In this document: positions 25,696 to 37,691 of the stretch, in pieces | Position numbering within the stretch: the stretch's first letter is position 1 | How the letters are laid out: each line of letters opens with the position of its first letter | From: Sipunculus nudus | Taxonomy: Eukaryota; Annelida; Sipuncula; Golfingiida; Sipunculidae | NCBI GenBank assembly: GCA_026874595.1 | Contig: CM049317.1 | Coordinates: 37,044,401 to 37,108,400, forward strand | Direction of reading: 5' to 3' | DNA: 64,000 nucleotides | The notes under the pieces: model-generated | What the model saw: the letters and a program-made list of their open reading frames with translations, nothing else | Told to the model about the DNA's origin: nothing | Database searches by the model: none | Made by a program: the position numbers and the translations under genes

Positions 25696-25738
25696 ATCGA
25701 CAGAAAGTCCACCCACCCCAACCTGACTTTCTGTCGAT
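25696..25738. other. Perfect 14-bp inverted repeat (hairpin)
   Basis: Arm atcgacagaaagtc (25696-25709) and arm gactttctgtcgat (25725-25738) are exact reverse complements around a 15-base C-rich spacer (cacccaccccaacct). A U-rich tail (tttttttcag at 25784-25793) lies about 45 bp downstream. The histone mRNA 3' stem-loop is different in sequence and loop size, so this is not one. Function unknown. Confidence 0.85.
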
Positions 25739-26266
25739 TGATATTTCCTTCATGTTCAATAAGAGTACAAGGAATATTATTATTTTTTTCAGAAGGAAGA
25801 ACCCCATATCAGGAACTGTCCATGCAATATAGGAGTTCAAAGAGAATGCTACTAGGCGAAGCCGAAATCAGTATTCGTACTTTCGGTGGGATGGTAGAAC
25901 AAAGTTTGGTATTATATTTTGTTCCATATTCCTAACGTGAAATTTATGTAAATAATTTCAGATAAATCATTTCAATGGGGCATAACAATAATATCCTTAG
26001 TATATTGTACAACCCTGAAAACAGCGAAGGCGTCGACATACTATTGTAGTCAACTGAATGACTGAAAGTTTTCCTTATTTGCAACTTATATATCATCAAA
26101 AACCCCGTCAAGCAGTCTGAATGAAATTCTGCAAATGTACATTTACTTACTTCATTTATTTTTAAAACTATTTTTTTAATTGATTTGATTCATTAATCCA
26201 TTATATTTAAAATTTTTGAGAATCAGATTGATATGATATATAATACAATTAATCCACAGATTGGGT

Positions 26267-26314
<48 letters not shown>

Positions 26315-28915
26315 CGCATGTATATTTAATACAAATAATATATTGATAATCATTTTAAAGAAAATAAATTGGGTAAAACAACATATAAATGTATAACACG
26401 TTTCCCTGATATACCTTAAAAACTAATGAGAAAAAAATGTGCGTTTATGTCCAATCCAAATATTTTTTCGTTCGGTTGTTCATGTTATTTGAGTTCCACT
26501 GAACTCGGGTGATGTGTTGGCAAAGGTACCATCAGGGACCAACTATTGGGACCGCCTGTTTGAAAATATTCTTAAGATGTTTGTAAATATGGTGCATCAC
26601 ACAAAACTAATACTAGAATCCAAAAGGAAGATTTTTTTTTTATATAAGGCCCTGAAACAATGTTCAGACCAATATATAAACTTACCCATCCGGCTGGATG
26701 ACTTATGCTTCCTGTAATGAATTGGAGTTTGTTTTATCTATCAGTACAGCAATTTAATTCTAACACATCACTTTCAGCCCGTGCCTGTCACGTGAAAGTA
26801 GAAAGTCACCTGAATTCGGGGTAACTGGTTATGTTTCCGTTTAAATCTTGCAATTATTAAAATATGACATTTGAGTAACCTTGTTTTGTTTCATCGTGTA
26901 TTTTTAACATTTTTCCATACGACCAACATGTCATATACTGCATGCTTCTTTTGACAATTACCACCATAAATTAACCGAATCGACAAATACCCCGCATACA
27001 TGTTACTCTTTCCTCGGCATTAAGTTTGTAAAATACGCATATTGGGGACCTCACCAGGGTTGTTAATGATCAATTGATGAGTTTAGCTTTCTTGATCATC
27101 ACGTTGATGGATTTAAATTTCAAGTTGTGTAAACAAACAAAATATCTAATTGTTTTTTGATAAAAAAAAACTTTTTTATACTTCTTAAAATTATTTTATC
27201 ATCATTATCATACATCATCAATATAACATCACTAAAGCATCATATCATACAAATACACTATAGGTTAAACGGTTGATTTTAGTATGTTTATTGTGTTGTA
27301 TATTTTTTGTTTGTATAAGTTCACTGATATAATGGCGTCATATATATATATAGTACAAACTGATTTCCATGTCAAGAATCATTTAAAAGCTGTCGCTGGA
27401 TCCATTTTTTTCGATCCATCCATTGATACCGATTCATATGAGTCATCTGTTATAGCTATATAGACATTTGTACAAATGTTCAATGATGCACTTCATGCAA
27501 TCTCTGAGTTTAGTACTTTTGCGTATAGATATTTAACTAAGTACTGCGTATTCTTTGTATCAATGGTTAAGGCAGGGGAACCGAATGTTTTAATCAAGTC
27601 AAGAGAACAAACTGATGGGATTTGCTAAGTTGGCAGGTATGTTGGGTCTTTATTTGGTTCAAAGCATACGTTGGTGCATCTTTAGTTCAATATACCCCTG
27701 CCAGTTTTCGCTATGTTCCATCAAGTAGACCGCACCGCCAAATTCTGTTTGTGGGGGATTCTGGTGTCTGTAGCTTAGAGGGTCACCGGCTTGTTTACAT
27801 ACCAATAACTGCCATTAAACCGTCACCAGCAATCAAGATAGCTACTTGTAATCCGCCTGTCAATCACGTAGATGCATGCAAGGCATAACCACTGAATAGA
27901 ATTCTAACTAAGGGGCTAAAGGAGGTAAGTGCTCAAACGATGATTTTGGGTAATTGCCCCTTTAAGTGTTTTAAGCTTCCCGTTACGGCCATGTACAGTA
28001 GCTACCTAATTTTATATTTTATATATACTATATAAAATAAGCATTTCTCTGCTACCTCTGCGATTTTAAATTTGAATAAATACCCTTCCAATAGTTTTAC
28101 TTGTCACATCACATCATTAACACTCATTTTAAATTTCGAATAGTTACCCTAAATGGGTGAATTTATTTTGATTTTGTAACTGGACCCCCTCTTACATTAT
28201 GATCAACAAGAACGTGATAGTAAATTGAGTTTATGTTTTAATACTGACATAAGTGTCCTAGATTTTCTATTACTGTTTACACGCACAGCATCATTACTTG
28301 GAACGCATTTTTATTTTCTTACACTATTTGCACAACGAAATATTGACAGTTCTGTTCTACTTTTCACTTACAGCAGCATTCCTGGAATAATGAACAATAA
28401 TGTAAAAAAAAATAATTTTGTGTTTGAAATAAGTGTGACAGAAAAGTAAGGAAATGGTTGAATTAAATATGTACAAAAGACTGCATTCAGCTAGAGATCA
28501 AGTTAGTTTAGATACTTTGACTTAGGTCATATAATGTCTGAAAAACCGCTTGAGTAATAATTAGGTTATTTTTTCCTCGTCTCTGTTAATCGTAAAGATC
28601 AATAAAGAAATATATAATTTATATATACTTCAACTGAAATTCCCATGAAACAAGTTATCACATTTAAATTTTCAATTTTTCCTGGTCTGATGGTCTAACT
28701 TTATGCACCTTTAAGTTCCACCTTCAGAGCTTCTGAAGTATTAAAACATTTGCTCCTTAACAAAACATATGGGTCACAAATATTTCTGATCAGGTCTGCT
28801 GAAATAAAGTGGAACGTTGAATATTTCTTGATATGAATCAATAACTTTGCGTCTAAAGGCTACGACGTATTCTCTGCTGAGGGATAAATGAGTAAAACTG
28901 AAAACTTTTAAGGGT
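25739..28915. other. Non-coding stretch with a (TA)n array
   Basis: Holds the array at 26275-26311. The frames at 26514-26717, 27622-27888 and 28225-28449 (+) have no motif I know. No RNA gene is seen. Confidence 0.5.
26275..26311. repeat. (CA)n(TA)n microsatellite
   Basis: About 37 bp of TA preceded by a short CA run. Confidence 0.95.
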
Positions 28916-28917
28916 CG

Positions 28918-29220
28918 CCACCAGTAGGTTGTTATGTCTGTTTGGCTATTACGCCCGAGCCTAATGGCTCATCAGGCTATTCCGATTTCGGTAGCGTGAA
29001 GCGACTTAGGAGTTACACTCCTCCTGGATGGGACGCTAGTCAATCGCAGGTAACCTACCCAGTATTTACTGGTACCCATTTCTACTGCTGGATGGACAGA
29101 GGCACACTTGCGCTAGGGACCTTGCCTAAGGGGCTTGGCACCGTTAGGGTCTGGTGGAGATTCGAACTCACGAATTCATGATCATGAGACCGGCAATTTG
29201 ACTACTACACCACGGCTCCC
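28918..29220 (-). mobile_element. tRNA-headed SINE
   Basis: On the minus strand the element starts at 29220 with gggagccgtggtgtagtagt. An A-box-like stretch lies at 29200-29212 (TGGTGTAGTAGTC) and a B-box at about 29158-29168 (AGTTCGAATCT), with spacing as in a tRNA, so RNA polymerase III could have used it. The cloverleaf is poor outside these boxes, so it is a SINE head and not a working tRNA. The body continues with ccttaggcaaggtccctag and a gtccatccagcagtagaaa segment. These resemble the conserved central domain that several invertebrate SINE families share. The 3' end is set near 28918 only by loss of recognisable text. The short ttttaa on both flanks may be a remnant target duplication. 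Confidence 0.8.
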
Positions 29221-32200
29221 GTCCATTTTAACAGTTTTTTTTCAGTAGATTTATAGATCGTTTCTTGAAAATAATTTTAGTCTTACCCGATAAATTGCAT
29301 TCGGCATACATTTACTAAATTTTATTCATATACATTAAAATGTTCACCCACAACTGCATAGTAATTACTTATTATTACTTAAAAATATCCGGGCAACCAA
29401 ACAATCTATTAGTATGTAAAGTTTTGATATACAACGTGCTACAGATCCCATTTTGCCATTTGTACTCATAGGCGAAAAAACTATGACTGAAATATATCAC
29501 AATAAAAAAGTCCTGCCTCTCAGTGTATTTCGAATGTATTTTCTCCGGCATATCACTAGCTCGTTTTATATTCACTTCATCCTTGAAAACATCTTTTTAC
29601 TTGTATCTCAACTATGAAGGGAATTATAAACCGATCGTATAAGCATAAGGGATGATGGCATCCTTATTAATCCCACTCTTTTGCTTCACCTAAAATTTTC
29701 TTTTCTCGTGCTCCATGACGCCTTTTACCCTTTTATCACTCTTGCCAGCTAAATGTATACAAGTTATATGCCATGTTTGTCAACCATCACATAATGAATA
29801 TAATTAAATAAGTCAATCGGACTGGTTGTCATTTATCTCTTTTTGTGTCTGTAACAAATTAACAACTGGAACAAATACCATACATGCATTAATAGGAAAC
29901 TGGACCAATTTATAAACCATATATTTATTGAATCGACTGGAACCATTCCTGGTTTACTTTTTTTCCGAGACATGCCGCACATATGTAAAGATCAAGTTAT
30001 ATCAGAAATATCAAACAAAATGAACGTTTTGTAATTGTAATTTGCTTAAAAAGAAACACAACAAGTCCCCCATGCAAGATATGGGTAAACATTACCCGGG
30101 TACACCATTTTCTGAGTGCGGTTTAAGGTAAAGGTTCCGTCTTGATAATATAGAAAGCAACACGATACGATTCAGATCTAAGGTTAAGACATAAAGGTTG
30201 TCCACACTGAAGTTAATACGTTATGTTGCTCATAGATTAATATAGGTAAGAGCTAGAGTAGGGCGTGTATGACGGCACTATGTTGGGGCTTTTATTGATG
30301 GAAAGATAAACCAGTAAGGGTCAAATCATTTCTTGTTCTCGACATTATGCATGTAATATTTGTACATAGGTTGCTTGGACTACCTGTTTCGGTGTTGTTT
30401 ACCTCTAATACCGGAACAAATTCTTATTTGTATTGATCCGCCAATGATATGCGGCTTAAAATATGTAATTTGTGTGATCCCCGGCAGTTAGAGGTAGGCA
30501 TCCCAGACGTACAAGCAGCCACTGTATATTAAAATCGTTTCGTCAAAGCTTTGGTTAAAACCTGTATCTGTTCCAAAAGGTTCTTCATGTTTGTCCTGCT
30601 ATACGCATTCCATACGATGTACCAGTAAACGTTTCAATATCAGAATGAACAACAGTTGTGACTTTCTCTAAGTTTCTTCATCATTCGACCAAGCTGTTAG
30701 ATGATGTGAATACAGGAAGTGCTAATACCATTGAATTATCCAGATCCTCCTCAAGATGAGAAATGCTGATAGTCATCCGTGTGTTGTTGGAGCTGAGATG
30801 TTCATCGAAGCAGATGAAGTTGGGTTATCAATATGATACCCGAATATTAACAGAAGTCCCGACATCTGTGTCAAGACGTCTTAATGGTATTTTCTGCTTT
30901 GTGCCAGGAAAACCCTGAATGCGATGAATAGTACCTGCCTGTGCATGACGCTAAACAATTGTTGGGATTTCTTCAGAGGGAACAATTCCATCTTAAATCA
31001 AAGAGTCCCATCTGCAGTTATTTTGTGATTGAAAAGTACACATTAATGATGTACAGCAAGCAATGTCTTAGTGGATGTATGCAGGGATTATCGTTAGGCG
31101 CATTTTCTACTGATGACAGATATAAACCCAACTAGCTTTCCAACATCAAAGTGTTTCCCAGGATAAGCTTCTAAGTACTAGTTATATATCTTCAGTATGG
31201 CAACGGCCATGTCTGTTAAATGCGTGTGAATTCAAGGCAGAGATACATGGCTATTTATTTAAATTGATTTCGCATAGGTTCCACGGATATTTCTGAGCAT
31301 TCTTGGTGAAAGCCTCTAGGAAAGCAATTAAGAAACAGGTACATCATTGGAGGATACAGCAAGTTACTCATGTGATCAACCCTGAATTTTAGGAAGATTG
31401 CTTGGATAAACCTTGCACATATCTACCTTCATGCACGATCAATAACAAGAGTAATAACAACGGACGGATGGGTACAGGCCTACATACATTATTTTCATCT
31501 GTTGACATCTTTATGGATTGACTTCAATGATATTTGAAAAATGATTTTGTAGTTTCACAAAGATAATACATGAATGTTCACTTATTTTTGTTCACATTTG
31601 AAAAGACCCAAAAGAGCATTCCAATTTCTTTTAAGAGAAGTACCTTAATCAAAATGGACATATTATTGACAGGGCAACCTGTACATTATCCTTTGTAGGA
31701 TTGATATTTTTTAGGAAAGTTAGATTGACTCTTTACACAATAGGTAAATTAACTGAATTTAAACAAATTCCATGATAACATTACATTGAATTATCGCCAG
31801 TGTGTTCTTTCTATTAGCGTATTCGTTGTGTCATCATTGCAAGTATTTAAAGTTTATAATAAAACATAACGCACCTATCTAACATTGTTATTGAACATAT
31901 AGTATGTGTGTCATATTGAATTCCAAAATGACTAGTAGGTACGTAGGTTTAGACAACAAAATAATGATTCCTTGGCTCTGGTAGGCACACAATATCATAT
32001 ATTGCAAAGTTTCTCGAAATAGGAAAGAAATTCCTTTTCACTTTGTACCTTTTATTTATTATAAATACACAATCTATGCTATGAAATATATTATCTAGTC
32101 AAAGTCAAATAAACATTAGTGGTTTATTTTAGGCTGTAAGAGACACTTTCAGCGAAAAATTGATTAAATCTTTAATTTAAACATGAAGCCTATTGACAGC

Positions 32201-35200
32201 TATCATGGATTTCAAAATTATTCAAACTTACTTATTGTACGATCGATTTTGTTGTAATAAGAAACCTAGCTTTAGATAGCCAAAGCTTGATTGAATGTCA
32301 TTTATGAGCTGACAAATAGGCATATGCTGATTTCATCATCATACTTATTTCATTTGTCATACTTACGGGTACCTCTCTTCTCAGCTGTTTTATGAGGAAC
32401 GGCTAATGATAGGTTAATAAGAATGTCATATTCGAATTCCCTCTGCATTCGTTCTATAGGAACAGCTTGTATACAATTTTCACTCAAAACCAAAAATAAA
32501 CTCCCCCGGTCTTTAGAACCATTTTTTGTTTCATTGGTTCAAATGAAATTCAGTTAATAATAAATACTAGTGATTAGCCATATTATATCTACTCTCCTTC
32601 GTATAAGGACATTAGTCTGTCATGTTTGTTTAAGCCCAAGTGAGCAGGAGTACGTTCAGCAAGTGTGTGTATGCCGGACCTTTTATTTTAGTGGCATGGT
32701 CAAAATCAAATGTATTCTATTCTTGTTTGGCTTTGCCTAAATTATAGAATCAACAATATCATGATTATATTAACATTTACATTACAACAACTCTCGATTT
32801 CACATTTATTAGTTTAAAAAAATGTTTCAATTCTCACTCCCTATCAAATGTTTAGAGCGTCCTGCCTTTATCAGCATATCTGGACCACATTGCCTAGCTA
32901 ATGCCTATTTACCTTTAGGAACATGATATATACCGCATTTGGTACTATTAGTATTCCATACATCATATACCATAAAATGAAATTATACGATGTAATATTA
33001 CATTGTTGTATGTGGAATTTAAGATTATTAAACACCTTTTGTTTAATTTTGATAGTTATATAGCAATAAAAATTATCTACTAAATATGCTAATATTTTTT
33101 ACTTATATTGTATTGAAAATAAGCAGATAATTATAATACATATAGAGTAACACGTCTAATATTTAGAAAATAAATAAATCAAATAAATCAATTTTCCAAA
33201 AAAGTGTTAGACGTAGCCAAGCGCTTATTGGACTGGACACCAAAGATGAATATCGAAGGTTCGCACTCCTCGTACCTCAGTGGCATAAAGCAGGAATATC
33301 AACACAGGGCTCTAATTTCGTAAGAGCAGATGATTCTAGAGTTTATCCTGACTTCATGAATACAAAACCTGAATGTAGAAGGCATAAAACATGGGAATAT
33401 TGTCGTTGAGATATCACCACCCTCATACATAAGCCAGCTCCACTAAAACAGGACAAAGGGACTATATGAGAAAAAAGTCCTTGATAAAGCCAAACAATTG
33501 AACGTGGTGTCATTCATCCTTGAATGTGCAATATAACCTGGTAAGAGAATGGTAAGACACTGAGGAATCGTGCATGAAAAGCACAAAAGCATGCTGCATT
33601 CTTGTGTCATATTTCATAATGCTGTGTAATGCCACTTTTAGTGAATGTCAGTACGTCACTAATGAACTAACGCGTGTGTGTATTCATTGTCAAGTCATTG
33701 TATATTTAGTCTGCATGTACTGCGTCAACAGAACACGAATTCCTGTATGTTTTATACGCTTATTAAGTTAATATATTCTTACCTTATTCTTAATAAAAGG
33801 ACCCTCGTATTTAGGTTGTTTTTTTCACACACTCAGACAATGAGAAAATGCCTTTTTATACATTCAGAAATAATGTGGTATGTCATAATGTCCGCAATAT
33901 TTTTTTTTTAGTTTAGCTGAGTAAAGTTCATCTGAACTATAAACGATCAATCTTTGTCCGTCGTCTATCCGTCCAGCCGCCCGTTCGGTCTGTGTCTCGT
34001 CCTTTACAGGGTACAAATCGTAACCAATTTACCTAGATTCTCCTAACTAGACATTCAGGGAGGTCCTTAAAATATCCACTTACATTCGCTGTGTGTACAC
34101 CACCGAATAATTTAAAATATCCAGTATCTGAATACTTGCACATTGGTTGCCATGATTCTTTCCATGTTTTTTCCATGCACTTTCATCCGTTCCGGAAGAC
34201 TGGAGGCATCCTTTGTTTTTATATTAAATTTGTTTCGTCTATTTGTGATACCTTCAAATATAATTCTGAGCTCCCACAAAAACCTGACGAGGCACATGCA
34301 CATAAGTATCCATTTGACTTAAAATCTTCTATCGTTACATTCAGGGAGGTCCAGGATAAATAATCCTGAACACCTGAAATTATGTCACTGTGAGCTATAT
34401 GGAAAAAAAAATAAATAAGAATTTTTAGCACAGAGGTTATCAGACAGGGCGCAAATGGTAACCGTTACGCCTTAAGTCTTCCAAGGCAACATGCATGGCG
34501 GTTCGGAGAAATTTCCTGGGAAATGTGAATCTACGTGGCCTATATTCTGCAAGCGACTGGCCAAAAATTTGGCACACAAAAAGTCAAATTGTTTCTTTCA
34601 GCCCTAAAATCATCTCGCGTTAGTCCAGGAAAGTCTTGGGTAAATCTCCCTGGAAAGCTAAAGTTGGTTCATGATGAACGATATTTTGCAAACTCCTGAC
34701 AAAAACATGAATTAAAACACCCAAAAAAGGCAGACAAAGAAAAAAAAATAAATGTTGGACCAATGTTGGATATATAAACTTCTTATTTGTTGCGAAGGGA
34801 TTTCATTAAATGCATCCTTGGACATCCGAAATAAGGTCCCTGGTACCGATATTCTGTACGAAAAGTGATAGAACTTAATGTGAGCACTCTATAAGACATA
34901 TACGCACGAATTGTTAAAATTGGCGCCTAGAAACGTAAATAAGGAAGCTGTGTTGGAACAGTATACCCATGAGATCCAAGCATCAAGAATCGAAACATGC
35001 GTCACTTGTTAGTTTAGTTCAGTTGTACATTCCTGTGTTCAGGTGAGCATCCTTATAATCCATCCACAAGCAAGTGTTCTCGCAACGCCTTTCCATTTTT
35101 TTTCTTAATGGTACCAGTGATGACGGTATCATCTACCATATTTTTGACACTTTTAAATTCATGTGTTTCTTACCTCAATAGCTGGTATCAATACAGTCTT

Positions 35201-35895
35201 ATATCATTAGAGCTTTAGTGACTGGACGGTAGAATTATCACAGCTTCTGTCTCACAGAAGAAATATACTTAAAGATTCATCATCAGGTGAAAACATCGGA
35301 TTACCGTTAACAACAGGTAAATGATACTCAATGCTTAGGAAAACCGCTCCTTCAAATTCACATAGCTTCTCCGATAGTCCTCGAAATATGCATTATCGTG
35401 GAACTTTTTTTTCAGTTCAGTGCCAATGAGGCACAGGTTAGCATTATACCACATGTATTTATAATGCAATTAATCAAGATTGAATATATCTGGGATATTA
35501 TTTCAATATGAAATAGCCAGACCTCAATTCAAGGCTGCACATTTTAAAATATGCCTATGAAGTTATTCCTGACGAAGGTATTCCTGAGTTTATATTCTGA
35601 ATAAAAGTGAGTCCTCGTGTGAATAGAAGAAAACAAGTACCATAGTGTGTCTTAAAGGTCTGAGCTAAAATGAACCAAAATTTCCCGGCCTTTCCTTGAG
35701 TACTGGGATTGTGTTACCTATATGTCTCTTTCGTTCCATATTAAAATGAAAAATATTCTGTATCTCTGTATTACGTGCTCCTTGGCAGATAGCAAACCAC
35801 GCATATATGTATGAAAAAGTCTGGCGCTTCTAAAGCTCGTTGTTAGTAAACAAGTTAGTCTATCTAAAAGGCGTTACTTTATCTTTACCTTCATG

Positions 35896-35896
<1 letters not shown>
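29221..35896. other. Long non-coding stretch
   Basis: Over 6 kb with no recognised gene, array or RNA. Frames at 30941-31135, 33574-33911 and 34091-34363 (+) are unrecognised. Near 33370-33530 the translation contains IVVEISPPSYIS and a KKVLDKAKQLNVVSFILE stretch, which might be a decayed coding remnant, but I cannot name a family. Confidence 0.5.
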
Positions 35897-35946
<50 letters not shown>

Positions 35947-35985
35947 ATTATATATATATATAGACAATATATATATAAATATATG

Positions 35986-36039
<54 letters not shown>
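35897..36039. repeat. Long interrupted (TA)n array
   Basis: 143 bp of TA with a few interruptions (ttaatta, agacaa, aaatatatg). It is the longest simple-sequence tract in the left half. Confidence 0.95.
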
Positions 36040-36040
<1 letters not shown>

Positions 36041-36232
36041 CATGACTTCAACTTTAAATGTATCCCCTAAAGCTAGGTATTTCCTTATAGAGGTAGCGTA
36101 GGTAGGTATTTTGTTATGAATTTGCCTGTCTTGCTCTAGGGTATAATGTGATAAAAACTAATAATAAATATGACATTTTAAGAACTGAACAAAGATTGAT
36201 TTTATAAAGTATGTAAAAAGATAAGTGTAAAC

Positions 36233-36246
36233 TATTATTATTATTA

Positions 36247-36280
<34 letters not shown>
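36233..36280. repeat. (ATT)n microsatellite
   Basis: About 48 bp of ATT with one TTT interruption, immediately before the candidate interspersed repeat. Confidence 0.9.
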
Positions 36281-36284
36281 GTTA

Positions 36285-36720
36285 CAACATTTTTATAGCT
36301 CTTTATTCAACAAGATTATCGCTCTAAAGCGCTTTACATTTGGCAGACATGTAATAAAAGAGTTGAAAAACACTAATATCCATTTAGAGACTAGATTAAA
36401 AAACTTAGTAACCAAGTTTAAACCGATAGTCCGTTTAAATTAAAAAAATAATATATGGTAAAAGTAATAGGATAAGAGATGACAAAAAGCTATTTGGCGC
36501 CATTTATTGCAGAGCGTGTGCCTGTTTAAAGAGATGGTTTGTCCTTTGCGGAAAGCCAAGAGCAATGGTGGATCCCTTCAAATGTCAGGAAGTTCATTTC
36601 AAAGTGTTGGTGCAGCCGCTTCAAAACTAAGGTCACCATATGTTGCAGTGCGCGTTTTTGGTACGACAGCCAAGGACTTTGAATCTATAAATTAGGACAC
36701 CGTGATGTATACTCTCAAAC
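36285..36720 (+). repeat. Candidate interspersed repeat with AAAGCGCTTTACA motif
   Basis: The palindromic phrase aaagcgctttaca (36326-36338), preceded by tttttatagctctttattca, resembles the start of multicopy repeats I remember from several invertebrates. Downstream, 36507-36695 (+) reads MSGSSFQSVGAAASKLRSPY, which also occurs as a translation of such repeats. The gene-like reading is probably incidental. Element class not known. Confidence 0.4.
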
Positions 36721-36804
36721 TGGGAGAAAACGCTTGGTTTTAGTACTGTGAAAGTATTAATTAACGTTTGGGCCTAAAACTTCCTTATTTATTATTCAAG
36801 TAGG

Positions 36805-37052
36805 TATTTGGCAATTCTACTTTAATACCCGATTTAAGCTCAGGAGACCTATACTTTGTTAGCTTCGAACAGTAATCCCAATTTGAGGCATACAGAAAGT
36901 CAGATATAGCCATAATCCTAATTGTTGGATCAAATCTTCCCTCAGACATTAAACCATCAAAGCCTGCTGGTTGTCATTGTATAATCGTTTTACAAAAGTA
37001 AACATGTCATCAAGTCAAAAGCAACTTATACATACCCGTTCCTTTGTACTTA
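36805..37052 (+). repeat. 248-bp direct repeat, copy 1
   Basis: Matches 37444-37691 at an offset of 639 bp with about 90 percent identity by eye. It starts tatttggcaattctacttta and ends cctttgtactta. The 391 bp between the copies is unrelated text that includes a CA-rich microsatellite at 37234-37280. Confidence 0.95.
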
Positions 37053-37233
37053 GGTGTGAAACTACAAAAGATGGACATTCACTCAGTGTAACATACGTGT
37101 ATGTGGCGATCGTATGCTAAACATAAATTTATTTTTTGATTCCCTGATACACACCAGTTTACAGCACCTGTTCTATGGGACGGTGTGAGTCATATTGTTT
37201 TTCTGGAAAGAAATAAAGGACGAACTAATGGCT

Positions 37234-37280
37234 ACACACACACGCATGCACACACGCACATACATATACATATATATGTA
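37234..37280. repeat. CA/TA-rich microsatellite
   Basis: Imperfect cacacacacgcatgcacaca text running into a short tatatata. It lies between the two 248-bp copies. Confidence 0.85.
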
Positions 37281-37443
37281 TAAATATACTCTTATGTAGT
37301 TGGCAGACATAATATTTGATAACGACAAGGGGATAAACTATTGTTTTAAAGAAAAATGCAAGGCTAACCTTTTATTAAGCAATGAAGGACAATTTCATTT
37401 TTTTATTTTTGACTTTGACTTTTTGACAGAATTAACCCACGAC

Positions 37444-37691
37444 TATTTGGCAATTCTACTTTAATACCTGATTTAAGCTCAGGAGACCTATATGTTGTTA
37501 GCTTCTAACAGTAATCCCAATTTGAGGAATACAGAAAGTCAGATATAGCCATAATCCTAACTTTTGGATCAAATCTTCTCTCACACATTAAACCATCAAC
37601 GCCTGCTGGTTGTTATTGTATTATCGTTTTACAAAAGTAAACATGTCATCAAGTCAAAAGCAACATATACATACCCGTTCCTTTATACTTA
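37444..37691 (+). repeat. 248-bp direct repeat, copy 2
   Basis: Second copy of 36805-37052. Point differences include cccgattt to cctgattt and gtgtac-type to atactt-type changes. Both copies end at tactta. Confidence 0.95.

Noticed and set aside
28964-28990. Minus-strand CCTGATGAGCC-ATTA-GGCTCGG inside the SINE resembles a hammerhead core
   Set aside because: It has CTGATGA and a short stem, but GAAA is replaced by TCGG and no stem I closes it, so it is the normal SINE body.
29149-29220. A functional tRNA gene on the minus strand
   Set aside because: Promoter boxes are present, but the acceptor and other stems do not pair well and the sequence runs on into a SINE body.
33180-33560. Coding remnant with IVVEISPPSYIS
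   Set aside because: Too short and interrupted to assign to any family with confidence.
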